From Phallusia mammillata (taxonomy: Eukaryota > Chordata > Ascidiacea > Phlebobranchia > Ascidiidae): a stretch of DNA of 64,000 nucleotides. Shown piece by piece: positions 12,155 through 25,100 of this stretch (positions are counted from its first letter, which is position 1; every line of letters begins with the position of its first letter). The notes below the pieces were generated by a model that saw only the letters and a list, made by a program, of their open reading frames with translations, was not told the origin of the DNA and searched no databases. The DNA is taken from positions 1 to 64,000 of the forward strand of contig QLIY01000285.1 in the NCBI GenBank assembly GCA_003260075.1. Reading direction: 5' to 3'. The position numbers and the translations under genes are program-made.

Positions 12155-15100
12155 TGGTAAATTTTGTTTGAGAACTACTGTACAATAAAATAGTAAACGT
12201 AATTCACATATTGGTTCATGTAACAAAACATTTTCTCTTCCCAGCGACGTTTCGACCCCGGTCGTCGCGAATGTTGCCCCCCCCCCCCCCCCACATCGGC
12301 ATCACGTGACTGTGACTGCTGTGCTAATCACGTGACTCAATGTTGGACTTGCTGTGACGAACCTCTTCGGATAAACGATGGCGTAAGAAAAAAGTCGATT
12401 TCGGATAACTTTACAGCGGGACCAGATTTAGGTAAATAACATTTGCTGGTTGGTAAATGCATGGGTCCTTTTAACTGCGCTTTTAGAAACCTTTTTCATT
12501 TGTTTTCAGCAGAACTTGCACAAGATGACTTCTCTGATGGCTTCCCAGTTGATTTCAAGGTAAAATTACTTGGCGAACATATACGATATTCGGTTTTGTA
12601 ATATTTCCAGCATAGTAGGACTTAAACCACCCCCCCCCCTTTTTGTGGCATTATTTGTCCAAAATTAATCAATAAGGTCAAGTAAGAACTTACCACGAAA
12701 TGATTTTTCTTCATTAGCTAGCGTATGCTGTCGCTGCCATTTACTTGTTGGTTTAACGAAATTCTATCTAAAATTTTCTGTAGTTTTCTATCATACTTAA
12801 AACTAACTTTGGTAGATTTTTTTCGAACTAGCGTACAACAAAATAATGAACGTAATCTACACATTAGTTGGCGTAAAAAACATGTTTTCTTCCCAGCGCC
12901 GTTTCGACCCTGGACGTCGTGAATGTTGTCACGCCGGTCGTCTCCACTGGAAGACGCCCCTGAGCACATCGGCATCACGTGACTGTGACTGCTGTGCTAA
13001 TCACGTGACTCAGTGTTGGACTTGCTGTGACGAACCGCTTCGGATAAACGACGGCGACCCCCCCCCCTTCGGATAACTTTACAGCGGGACCAGATTTAGG
13101 TAAATAACATTTGCTTGTTTGTCAATAGGTCAATCCTAATTAATATTGTATCATATTGTATTTTGTTCACATGCACTTGAAAGCGACAAGCATAGTAACA
13201 CATGATGGTAAAGTGGCACAAAAACACAGGACACAGCTGCAAAAACATAGCGGTTGAAAATACGCTAGAATATTATTTAGAGAGGCAAAGCAAAGGTACA
13301 AAACGCAGCAGCAGCTGTACCTGGTAAAGAGAAAGGGGCCTAAGAGGTTTAAATCTCGTTGGATAAACGAGTGGCGCCAAAGACTGGGTTTGATAACACC
13401 TGCAATTTTAGAAACCTTTTTCATTTGTTTTCAACAGAACTCGCACAAGATGACTTTTCTGATGGCTTTACTGTTGATTTCAAGGTGAAATTTATTGGCA
13501 AACATATGTATCAGGTTTAGTAATATTTTCAGTGTAGTAGGTCTTAAATGCCAATTTACATTACTTCAACTAAACTTCCGGGTAATATAGATTGCCCAAA
13601 AGAAACTAATGTAGTACGAATAAAAAGTGCTACTGTTAACGATGACCTTGTGGTTTTACCACAACTTTGTTTTACTTTTAACAGTTGTTTTTTTGTTTTG
13701 TTTTTCTTTGTCAGATTGTTGGTGGAAGTCAGGCATCGGAAGAATTACGGAAAACCAACGCTTACATCACATATGAGAACAGCTTGTGGGTGAAGAAGCC
13801 GATAGAGGGGTTTCCCCCTGTTTGCGGAGGTGTTCTCATTCACAAAAGATGGGTCCTCACCGCGAGACACTGCATAATGGATGTGCGTGGAGTGATAACA
13901 GTTTTATTCTTTTCAGGTTTAGCTCTACTTTATGCACACAAAAGAAGAAAACGAACTTTGTAAGCTGCAAGGCAATACGGATGTACTTCATCTATTCGGC
14001 ATTAATAAATCCTTATTAAAATATAATCTCTACTGCAATATACCAGTGTTACCGAAATATTTCGGCAGCCTGATAAATCGGTCTTATACACCAAGCCTGC
14101 TTACTTAATTCGCAACCGGTCCCCCCCCCCCCACCGCGAGACACTGCATAATGGATGTGCGTGGAGTGATAACAGTTTTGTTCTTTTCAGGTTTAGCTCT
14201 ACTTAATGCACACAAAAGAAGAAAACGAACTTTATAAGCTGCTAGGCAATATGGATGAACTTCATCTATTCGGCATTAATAAATCCTTATTAAAATATAA
14301 TATCTACTGCAATATAGCACTGTTACCGAAATATTTCGGCAGGCCTGATAAATCGGTCTTATACACTAAGCCTGGTTACTTTATTCGCAACCGGTCCAGA
14401 AACCTGCAATAACGGCTCACCACTAAAGTCAATAGCTACCGCACACTGGTGTAGCTCATGGGCGCGGACTTATATTTAAAACAAAGTAAAAGCACAACGT
14501 TACACCATGCGGAACAGGACCTTGTATGCACATTGCGGCGCAATCAACGCTTTAGAAACCAATCACCCCTAAGGGGAAGCAGCGAGGGTGCCATACCACA
14601 AAAACGTAATTAAGGTGCCACAATGAAAAAGAAATAAAACAATAAGTGACGGTGACAAAAACCAACAAGCAAACTAAATTTCGCTACACCACACTGACAG
14701 TATTTTCAATTCCTGTAACACGCATATGCTTTATTAGTAGGACCGGTATTGCAATGGCGTTATAATATCATTTTTAAACTTGCTAGTAAAGTAATAGCAT
14801 GTGGACAAGCATTGAAACTTGTACTTTTGTATAAATGTTACAGCGTCTATGCAAGGAAGTCTTTATGTCTGGGGATTTCCTGCGTGTGGTGATTGGCAAG
14901 AAACACAACAACTACACAAAGAAAGAAGACGGACAAACGAGGAAAGCTGATATTGTAGTGTGTCACCCGCATTACTGTAATAACAGGTTCGTATATTACT
15001 GACGTTGGTATAATTTTGATCTTATTTTTTTGGGCACTTATCGAGAGTTCCATTGCTTTAAACAAAGTACATAAGTAAGCACGTGTTTTGCATTTGACCT

Positions 15101-16308
15101 GTTGCCTACAGTGCGAAACCTGAGAAATATGGTAATCAACATTAAACATTTATATAGAGATGTGCTACCTGACGAAACGTTTCGTTAGAGGTCAAATAAC
15201 CAAAGTAGTTTTTCGCTCAATTCCTGTGTTCATTTTGTGTCCAATAAAAGATGTAACGATGCGTTATGTGTGTTTTGCATGCTCGCAAAAAATCATACAA
15301 ATGATTATTTTGTCTTTGACAAAAATCAAAATGGCAATTGTGGCATTAATCTATGTAACAAGCATTTAAAACTGTTTCTTTAGGAAGAAACCCGATCTAA
15401 ACGACATCGCTCTGATCAGACTGGCGAGTGACGTCAATACTGAAGACGACAGCGTTGCCATAGCAACTCTACCCGAGCAGGGCGAAGAGGCAAATAACTG
15501 GAGAAGTTGCAAGCTCATCGGGTGGGGAATCACTCAGAAAATCGGGGTATTTCCCTATCCCGATTACCAACTTTGGCTGGAGGTAAGTTTGTTTATGTTG
15601 CAGTTAAATAGTAATGTGAAAAATGCGTGAGAGATTTACACAAACCAAGTGTTGTGCATATGCACTTTTGTTCTGGTTATTTTCAATGCAGATATTTGCT
15701 GAAGGTTAGAGACAAACTTAGAATTAATATACTTGAGTTAAGTGATCGTTAACCTTTAACCCAACGTACGAAAGTGTTTGTACAATTAACGATTAAGCAT
15801 TAAGGAAAGTTTGTAATGGTCTGCTGTTTATTAGTAAGGTTTGGTTACATTTTTGCATGTTAACCTTTAAAAGCCCTCTCTTTAATGTCTCATACGAAGA
15901 ACGTCGTAAAAAAGTATACGATTTTAATGCATTGAATAGCCGCATCTGTACCACCTGTCTAACATAACCTCGACTTATTATCCCACACAGACATACCGCA
16001 ACGCCACCCCGCCCGTTCTGCAGGAGGTCAGCGTTCCAATAGTAGCCAACCGACGTTGCAGGGGCCGCATCCGTCCGTGTCATCTATGCGCGGGATCACT
16101 TGACAGAGACGGTTGCAATTCGGATAGCGGCGGTCCATTGTTCTGTCAAACCAAAGACGAACGCGGTCTTGTAAAATCGCGGCAGTTGGTCGTACACGGC
16201 GTGTTCAGCTCTGGAACTTGTGGAACAAACAAAAACGTTCCATCGGTTTACGCGCGCGTTTCATATTACCGCGATTGGATTGATGACGTCATAGACGAAT
16301 ACACGTGA
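10540..16308 (+). CDS. Mosaic trypsin-like serine protease with CCP (sushi) module
   Basis: Model of about 517 aa. Exons: 10540-10853, 11338-11494, exon 3 (12897-13055 plus 12383-12431, pieced from two alleles because each is broken by filler), 12513-12559, 13715-13882, 14844-14986, 15384-15582, 15991-16308. All joins have AG/GT sites and the frame closes. The ATG at 10540 is chosen for its gccATGG context. Residues 1-22 are basic, about 23-37 hydrophobic (signal anchor or long signal peptide), about 65-120 a four-Cys CCP module, then a Cys-rich segment. The protease domain starts at IVGG (residue 243) after Lys, the likely activation cleavage. The triad is complete: His294 (TARHC), Asp353 (NDIALI), Ser458 (DSGGP). 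Asp sits six residues before the Ser (chymotrypsin position 189), predicting Arg/Lys specificity. Oddities: position 193 is Ser instead of Gly, and SSG replaces SWG at 214-216. It should be a secreted or type II membrane zymogen; substrate unknown. Confidence 0.85.
11016..11233. mobile_element. hAT-type MITE in protease intron 1
   Basis: Termini cagcagttcccaacc and ggttgggatccactgc are imperfect inverted repeats of the CAGTGGTTCCCAA type. The same 7 bp, cttaata, flanks the element at 11009-11015 and 11234-11240, consistent with a hAT target-site duplication. No transposase frame is present. Confidence 0.6.
11241..12074. repeat. Second allele of protease exon 2
   Basis: Sequence 11241-11581, including exon 2 (11338-11494), recurs at 11592-11940 with exon 2 again at 11687-11843, separated by 10 C at 11582-11591. 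The encoded peptides differ only at KKIGSKRES versus KKIGTKRES. Both are alleles of one 157-bp exon. If both were real, the second would start in the wrong phase after the first. Confidence 0.8.
12075..12154. other. 80-base poly-C filler
   Basis: An uninterrupted run of 80 C. The other allele (12667-12900) has ordinary intronic sequence of about 50 bp at the equivalent place, between aacgaaat and tggta. An estimated-size assembly gap written as C explains this better than real DNA. Confidence 0.8.
12155..13484. repeat. Two allelic copies of protease exons 3-4
   Basis: Copy a has exon 3 at 12245-12431 with filler at 12277-12292 and exon 4 at 12513-12559. Copy b has exon 3 at 12897-13099 with filler at 13058-13067 and exon 4 at 13438-13484. 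A 10-C run at 12630-12639 separates them. Each copy's filler replaces exon sequence intact in the other, so the two together reconstruct the exon. One coding difference is visible: DGFPVDFK versus DGFTVDFK. Confidence 0.8.
13118..13395. mobile_element. Allele-specific intronic insertion
   Basis: Between exons 3 and 4, copy b carries about 260 bp absent from copy a, where the same intron is only about 80 bp (12432-12512). The insert ends with a degenerate B-box-like ctgggtttgataac, hinting at a SINE. I could not define target-site duplications. Confidence 0.4.
13855..14398. repeat. Allelic overlap covering the end of protease exon 5
   Basis: Sequence 13855-14120 recurs at 14132-14398 after a poly-C run (14121-14131), including the last bases of exon 5 (partial second copy 14132-14156) and the following intron, with about 5% differences. 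Only the first copy, 13715-13882, is complete. Confidence 0.8.
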
Positions 16309-16371
16309 CTTGTGACGTCATAGACGAATACACGTGAATTGTGACGTCATAGACGAACACTCGTGACTTGG
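16285..16371 (+). repeat. 29-bp x 3 minisatellite over the protease stop codon
   Basis: Three tandem 29-bp units (16285-16313, 16314-16342, 16343-16371) each begin gacgtcatagacgaa. The first encodes the C-terminal DVIDEYT and the TGA stop; the others lie in the 3' UTR. With the preceding tga or tgt each unit carries a TGACGTCA palindrome. Confidence 0.75.
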
Positions 16372-16484
16372 GTAGAGCACGTGATTTTTGTTACGTTGTT
16401 TTATTTATTGATTTATATTTTTCGTGTCAAGGTTTTCTGGTGTGCGTTATTCTTTTAAACTGCGTTAAAATATGTAAATATGAG

Positions 16485-16490
16485 AATAAA
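16485..16490 (+). terminator. Protease polyadenylation signal
   Basis: AATAAA lies 177 bp after the protease stop codon, in a T-rich 3' UTR. It is the first canonical signal downstream. Confidence 0.55.
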
Positions 16491-19157
16491 AACGTATTTT
16501 TTATATCTGCACGTTTAATCAGATCGGAAAGCAACAAATTGTACGGGTAATGGATTAATTATGTATGTTTGTTACTGTTTAAATAATTAAAATCTTCGAA
16601 AATAATTAAAATCTTCACGTGGAATATTTACTAAAAATGCACATTACCTTAAATAATATTGGTCAAGTGACATGTTGCCATGATTAATTAAAAGAGTCAA
16701 AGGTTCTTCGGACCATTTTTTCTTTCTCTGAGAACAAATTACGATCAAAAAAGCAAGTGAGCGTTTGATCGCCTTTTGTTGTAATTTGATGCCACATTCG
16801 TTCGTACATTAATCAACGGTGTCACCCCAGTGTACATTGGAAGTTAATCTAATTCTCGTATCAGACATGATTGTTCCATTCAGGCGTTGGACACTTCAGA
16901 ACTTCTTTTGTAAACGACGCGTTTGATTTAGTTTTAAAAGTTTCTGTAGACAAGAATATGTCGCCCAAGTTGAAAGGGTCATAAACATGTTTGTCCCCAA
17001 AACAAAGAGGTCAGTACGAGCTTGACGTCATTACTAAGAAAGCAGTGCCTGAACCATTTTCGACAAATTCCTCCCTCAACAATTCAGAACATTTTATTCC
17101 ACCCTACCAGACGACATACTAGAAGCTTAGTCATAGAAAGATCATTGAATTTTGTTTATCATCTTTACAGGTTATTTTCGAAAAGCTTAAATGTGTATTT
17201 GCCAACCGCATGTCGAAATTGAAGCCCCCCCCCCCCATAGAAAGATCATTGAATTTTGTTTATCATCTTTACAGGTTATTTTCAAAAAGCTTAAATGTGT
17301 ATTTGCCAACCGCATGTCGAAATTGAAGTAAATTTCACCTATTAATCTTGAGAATTTTTCCTTGGTTGGACACCACTGGTTGAAACTATGCGCTATGTTG
17401 ACCTATATTGCCAATAATCTCAAAAATGCGCTGCAGAACATGCATGAACCCTTTTCGACAATCTCTCTTCTCCCACACAGTAAACGCAAGTTTTACACGC
17501 AATCTGATTTTAAAACAACTTTGGCATTATGTGATGTTATTTTTTCTCGACATTATTCATGATGGATGTCGGCTATTGAAAGCGGTGTTGGTGACAGACT
17601 GATGGAGACCAACAAACAACAGAGGAAGAGAAATGGGTGAAAATTGATAGGCGTCCTTTTTACACGCACCAATTTGAGCGTGGCGTACCACGAACCAACA
17701 ATAGCATCTCGAATATGGAAGGGTGGTGTTAAGAGTCGCGCTGAAATATAGTTTTTGCTTCGATAGTGTATGTTGTGGTTTGCATATTTTACAGGCAGAT
17801 ACAGATACAATTATCGTTGATAATTTTAAACAGTAAGTTTTGCCACATCCTGTTTCAAAAGGCGTTTCTTGAATAAAACTCACCCAAAATTAAGTTTTAG
17901 TCCAAGAAACTTTTTACTTCGATAACAGTGTCTGATATGGTTTACATATGTTAAAGGCAGATATCGCGCTCTTTGACGTGGCTAAATAATACATGTTGCA
18001 ACATTCTGTACCAAAAAGCGTTTTTGATAAAACCTACAAAGAATGATGTTAAGTGTTATCACAGGTAGAAAGTTTCTGAAATAGTTAAAATGTTATTTCT
18101 AAAACGAAAAAGTCTAAAACGAACTTCCTAATGAAGCCAACCGAAAACAACCGAAAAATGATGCCAAGTTTTGTTCCATGGTGGAAAGTTGAGGTTTAAC
18201 CTATTTTGTATTATAGTTAGTCTTGCAGAGTCTAAAGCTTCAAGCAACTTTAGATAAGATAGCATCAGATACGATTGTAATAATAATAACACGCGAAGGC
18301 GAATTCCATTTGTCCTACCGCTGTTGTTCGGTAAAAAGCTTGGATCATTATTATATGGAGCCGTTTTGTTCGGTTCAAACCACGCGGGAGGCAAATGTTT
18401 TGGTAATGGTGCGTGAAGGGGTGCGATAATTGTTTCGAGACCAACCACGGAGATTCACAAATGAACGCATTTAAGTTGGCAGTTGTCTGACCTTTATAAT
18501 TTAGCACAAAAGAAAATATCAACAATAAGTATTACCAAGAGTTAGTTCATAACCCAGGTTTAACATGACATGATCTGTATATAAACCAGGTAAATCGCAA
18601 TTGGAATAAACACATGGAAAGAGCAACATGGTTTATTCGTAACAGTTTTTTTAAGTGGTATTATATAGACAATTCGAAAACTGAAAATTGCTATTTGTCG
18701 TGTCATTTTGCAACAAGACGAAACGTACTAATGGAAAATAGGTTCATCGGTAATAAAACCAAAGTAGTGGCAAAAAGCAAACAAATGCATTTAGCAAAAT
18801 ATATACAGAACAAGCTGCAGACAGTGCACACTGTTCCGACCAATATGGCCTCATCAGTGCAGCTGGTGACAAGAGATCGGCCGTATGAGCTAGAGTAGAC
18901 ACCTTACAGCCCTTCAGTTTGTTAGCAGTAACAGGCTAAAAAGCCATGTCTCACCTATTCTGTTCGATGCCACAATTGGGTATTAAGCCATAGAATTTCG
19001 GCAAATGCTGAATCCATCATCAAAGTTTGTTTAAAAATAGATTTATTAGAAGGCTTAAAAAATTAATATATTTGTTGCAATTTTCAGCGTTTAAACCAAA
19101 ATACCCCAAGTGCATAATTAAACTCTGAGTTGAGTTAGATTAAGTGGTGAAGACGAC
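16491..19157. other. Intergenic region between protease and first channel gene
   Basis: No supported exon. It contains an allelic overlap (17127-17224 recurring at 17237-17330 around a C run at 17225-17236) and a lone TGACGTCA at 17023-17030. The open frames at 18128-18525 (-) and 18614-18898 (+) are low-complexity and have no splice or domain support. Confidence 0.6.
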
Positions 19158-22100
19158 ATGAAATGTGACAATTGTGGAAACAACCTTGCATCGGATGATG
19201 AAGACGGAGAAGATTTTGAAACTTGGGGAGTTGAAAAGGAGTTTGTTACTGAAACATCCTGTCATGGTATTTCGTTCTGGTACAAAAGCCGAAATATGGC
19301 GCAAAGAATTTTCTGGGTCTTGTTAGTTGTCGGTAAGAAAATTTTGTTGCATAACAAACTTGTTTATAACTATATGTAACTGGTTCAGAGGGAAAAAGTG
19401 ACTTTAAAAAGTTTGCTATAGATTTTATGTAACATAGTTTGTCATAGATCTTATAGATTAAAAAGTCATGTAAATTTAGCAGTTTGACAGTAAAAAGAAA
19501 AACGGTTTTTGTTGACTTTTACACCTTTTTATTGTTATGTTACTAAACTCTCGCTTTTTTCAAATCTCTGGGTGCTAAAGTAATTCAGGTTTTTTATCAC
19601 ATGGTTTTACATGTTTGCAAAAACTGTCTGATTTGCAGGCATGACGTGTGGAGTGGTGCAACAAATAACCGAAAGAATCATCAACTACTACGAATATAAA
19701 ACTACGACCAGTGTTTCTCGTGAGTTTGTGGGAAGTATTGAGTTCCCAGCTGTCACAATCTGCAACTTTAACAGGTGAGGGAAGGCCAAAGAATTTGTCA
19801 ACCACTTTACAAATATTTTCTTTGCTGAAATGGTGGATGCAGCGGCGTTGGTGCCTTATAACTTTTTCATAAGCGTGTTTATTTGTTCAGTAAGTAACCG
19901 CTATCAGAACACTTTACAGGGATCTGTTCATAAGTTTAGTGACGAATATATTGGTCAAAAGATTGTAAATCATCAGTAGCATTTACCATGTTCCAGATAA
20001 TTCGTGGTGCTATAAAAGCATTACGCAACTGATCTTCAAATGATCGGAGTATGTTATCCACTGTAAAATTTCATGCAAAGGTCAAACACGCAAATGATAA
20101 GCTACTTCCATTGTGACTCATTACAAAACATCACACAGCAAGATTGATGACTAAGCGACCATTATACGTTCAGTCAAGCATAACCCAACCCTACTATATG
20201 TCCAGGCCACGTTATACAAATACTTGTTCGAGCTTGGCAGTGTTTGGAAATACATTGATCCTTTCGTATTTAAATTTATTAAATAGACATATTAAATTCC
20301 ATTTAAATGAAAATATAATAATGCAAAACCTCGATGGCAAAAACATAAATTTCATTAGCGGTTGATGTTTTGCTTAAAGTTTTGATTTTTTACATCTATT
20401 TTGGATTAAATACAACGGCGATAAGTAAGCTGCAGATAGAAGACCCAATGGATGCAGTTTAACGTCTTGCCCAGGATGGCGTTAACCTTTATCCAGTACA
20501 ACTGTTTTATAAGAACTCTATACTTCAAAGATCAAGTTTTATTTTTGTAACATTTTAGAAATCGCTAAAAGTGTTTCCATGCTTAAGGTTCAAAGGCGGC
20601 AATCAAGTTTCGACACATAACATATATACCGTAAAATAGTGTAGCCATCATTGACTTGATGCCTTTATACAAAAAAACTGTTTTTTATTGTAACGCAGGT
20701 TGTTCCGTCCCAGTTCAGACACAGAAAAGGCGGCAATGCAGGTTTTGAACAAGATTTCAACACCAAGTGATTTGGGTTACGCCAGGGCTATCAACTTTCC
20801 CATCAATGAAAGTTTGCTTGACATTTACAACAGCAGTAACTTTTCAGTGAGCGGGTATTACGATGAGAAAGGATACAACTTCACTGACGGTCATCAACTT
20901 CTGATCTGTGTGTAAGATGCGTTGTTGTTGGTTATAACAAAGTAACAAATGTCGTTTTACTTTTGCTATAAAATAAGTAGACCAGAAGTGACCCTGGACA
21001 TGTCACTGTCAAGTAAAAGGATTGAAAATGTTTTTGCAGGTCCTACACCCCCCCCCCTTTACTTTTGCTATAAAATAAGTAGACCAGAAGTGACCCTGGA
21101 CATGTTACTGTGAAGTAAATAGATTGAAAATGTTTTTGCAGGTCCTACATTTATTTTGTAATAGATATTTATGGCAATCAAACTCGCAATACCGAAACAT
21201 GTTATTCACCGTGGTTTTGAGTAACATATCTGGTGCAAACCTTTTTAAGTAGACCAAATTATGACGGGTTCGCATTACCAGTTTAATCATCTTTGTCTAA
21301 CACGGGTGGTCAGTTTGATGGGTCCGTTGGAATGGTCTCACCAACAATCCCTTCGTAACTTTTGTAGATCTCATTTAATTTTTGTATGCCAATTGCACAA
21401 TCAATGACATTTCAATGTTGCGCAACTATTTCCGGTTCGGTGATTGCTTTAGTGCACTGCTTGCCAAGTTATTTTGGAATTGCTAACCTAGCCGGTTTCA
21501 GAAAAATGCTGGCATTTTAGTCAAGAAAAATAGACCGGTCTCTTGGTACCCATTTAAACAGAGTTTAGGTCGTACGCAATCAGAGGAAATGTCGCCTGTT
21601 TATACACGATCAGTATAGGATTGGAAACCATTGTTTTAGTGCATCATTTTTTCTCACAAAACTCTAAAACTAAAACAAGTATATGTGCAGGTTTGCTTCG
21701 CAATTGTGCACTGTAGCCAACTTTACACCAATAATCACGAAGAATGGAAAGTGTTACACCCCCCCCCCCTTAAGTACACAAAATTATGACGGGTTCGCAT
21801 TACCAGTTTAATCATCTTTGTCTAACGCGGGTGGTCAGTTTGATGGGCCCGTTGGACTGGTCTCACCAACAATTCCTTCGTAACTTTTGTTGACCTCATT
21901 CAATTTTTGTATACCAATTGCGCAATCAATGACATTTCAACGTTGCGCAGCTATTTTCGGTTCGGTGTTTGTTTTAGTACACTGCTTGCCAAGTTATTTT
22001 GGGATTGCTAACCTTGCTGGTTTCAGAAAAATGCTGGCATTTTAGTCCAAAAAAATAGACCGGTCTCTTGGTACCTATTCAAACAGAGTTTAGGTCGTAC

Positions 22101-25100
22101 GTAATTAGAGAAAATGTCGCCTGTTTATACACGATCAGTATAGGATTGGAATCCATTGTTTTAGTGCAACGTTTTTCTTACAAAACCCAACTAAAATAAG
22201 TATATGTGTAGGTTTGCTTCGCAATTGTGTACTGTATCCAACTTTACACCAATAATCACGAGTAATGGAAAGTGCTACACGTTCAACGTTAACCAATCAG
22301 TTCAACACAATCAGACGGTGGCAGGGTTGGGAAATGGATTAATGTTTATGATCAACGTTCAACACTGGGAGTATACGGAGGAACCAAACTACGGAAGGCA
22401 AGAAGCCGGGATTTTGTTCCAAGTAAGTTTGTTCATTTTCCAGTTCCATGATATAGTGACATACGTTTGCAACGGCACATGCATTCAAATTTTATGAACG
22501 AAATTATACCTTTGTCAGTTGTCAGAATGTATCAAATAAACCCAATAAGTATAAGAACCATGTATCATAATAAAATTGGACCCGACAAAGCGAAGCTATA
22601 GTAGTCTTAAGTCAACTTGAATAACAAAATAGATTTAGGTTTGTTTTTACGTTTTGAGGCACCGTTTCATTTGTTCGGGGGGAATTTTAAATTAACAAAA
22701 ATGACGCTACTTGCAAAACATAAGAGACGTGCGATCCATCCTGTGCAGGTTCATCGCAAAGATGTGACACCAAACCTCAACAGATTTGGAATAGCTGTTC
22801 CTGTTGGCAGAAAGGGATACGCAATACTCTCCCAAGTTGACTCGGAAGTTATGTACAAACCATGGGGAAAATGCGACCCTGATAGCGAGAAGGATCTCCG
22901 GTTTTTCGACAAATACACACTTAACTCGTGCCTGCTTGGTAAGTGACATTTAGGTGTGACTGGATTTGACATGACTTTAAACCTTTGTTATCAATCTCAT
23001 CAGCAAGCTCTGTCGACTAGAAATGGCATAGGCCCGTATGTACAACATTGTGCTTTTCTAGATCGCGATTAATAACACCATAAAATTGTACACCATAAGC
23101 AGTTTTAAAGCAAGTGCTAGAGTCGTAGAAAGAACCTTCTTGAAACACACATGTAATACAGCCAAAACTTATGTTTAGCTCAAATTAAATTTAGTTTTTT
23201 TAGCAGAACGTAATAATCAACTAATAAAATCTTTAAACATGAAATCTTGCTGGACTTGGGTGTTGGAACCTTTAAATGTGTCTAAAACAAAAAAACCTAC
23301 TTTTCAGAATGTTACACAGAGCAAGTTATTGCAACTTGTGGTTGCCGACATTTTGACCAACATTGGGCAGAAGGGTTTGCCCCTGAATGCTCAATAAACC
23401 AAATGCTCAACTGTAGTTCACCGCTACTTGCCAGAATAGAAAGCGAAGTAAGGAAAAGTGTTCAACAAAAGTGTTTCTGTAGGCTACGGTATTTTTTGCT
23501 TCTACAATAATGAAGCCTTTTTCTTTATAACTTAAGATATCCTAAAGCAAAAACCTGCATCTTAAAGTTTGCAGAAAGCTGAGAAAGCACAATTGATACG
23601 TTTAGAGTAAATACACGGGATATATGAGTTAATGTAACTTTTACCTATGATGGATTTTTACAACATTCTGCTACTACTCCTCTTAGCTTTCTCCTGAAAC
23701 CTGCAACTGCACAATTCCGTGTTCTTTCACTGAGTATCCGGTCAGAATGTCCTACTCATATGTTCCTATACGGGAAACCAGCTTATATTACCAGGTATCA
23801 TTTTTTACATTCAATTGTTTCAACTTCATCTATAAAGACAGTCACAGACCAAATTTTAATCTTCCATGCCAACTAGTGTATTACTTCCACAAGAAATGAA
23901 CTTATTCATCTGACTGGAGGAAAATGAGACAAAAAAGAACTAAAAAAAACAATGTCTTTTAATTCTGCGCAAAGTCAAGCTAATGTGCCCTTCCAAATCA
24001 TGTAATGAACAGATCAAACCAGACGTAGATATAATAAAAGCATTTGGACTGTTTAAGAAACATATATTGCCCAACAACTTAGGTGGGATATACATGGCAT
24101 GAAAAACTGATGGTAAACGACTTTAGTCTTTGTTAAAGTTTACAGCCTATTGGAACATAAAATCACATTTTAAAGCAACATCTGGATGAGTATAATTGTA
24201 AAACAATCAACTTCGGGAAACCGTGTTGAAAATTCTATGGGTACTAGTTTTACTTTAAAGTTTTGCAAAGGTGATGAAAAGATGTATATTTATTTAATAT
24301 CACGATAATCGTTTTCCAGACCACAATTGGTTTGCCTCCCGACTACATCGGTGAAAACGTTCTGGGACTTGAAGTTACGTTCGAGGAAATCGGATACACC
24401 AAAGAAGTTCAGTCGAAACAAGTTGACGAAAGCGGGTTGCTCAGTGATATGGGTAAGAAAACAGGGACTTTCCAAATTAACAAAAATTCTTTGCTCAGTG
24501 GTGGCATCGAACAGATTTGACGAGGCATGACTTTTCAGCCTGTTACAAAAAAATTAGACTGCCGTCGCTATCTTGTGTCTTATCACCAGCTGCACTAAAA
24601 AGAGCATAGTGCTCAAGACTGTCTGTTATAGCATAGAAATTCCTGGTAAATTGTTAACTGTGTTGCATAAAAGTAGTGGCAAGAATGGAATTTAGTGGCG
24701 ATTACACATTTTAGAAAAACTTGGAACTTTACGGGTAAGCACGGTTTTGACCAGGGCTCTACCACGACGTTCCCGGGTACTGCATGACTTTTCCTGTATC
24801 TTTAAATGTAAGAACAACTAACTGACCTTGCCAAAAAGAATATTGTGTGCTAGAATGGCCGATTTGCTTATATTTTGGCTCCTCAAATCTAACAAAGATC
24901 TGTCTTCAGATATGCTAGGTAAAATGTGATTTGAATTATTCAGGTGGACAGCTCGGTTTGTGGATTGGAATGAGTTTCATCACCATATGCGAGTTTATTC
25001 AGTATTTCATCATGAGGATCGTGTTCTGTTTCAAGAAGCCAAAACTCAAGAGGAAAAGGAGTGAAAAGAAAAGTAACCATAGCAACGGTTACAAGGGCCA

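Noticed and set aside
11979-12185. Poly-Gly open frame on the minus strand
   Set aside because: It is only the translation of the 80-base filler.
18128-18898. Overlapping open frames on both strands before channel gene 1
   Set aside because: No splice sites, domains or hydrophobic pattern consistent with a real exon; likely chance.
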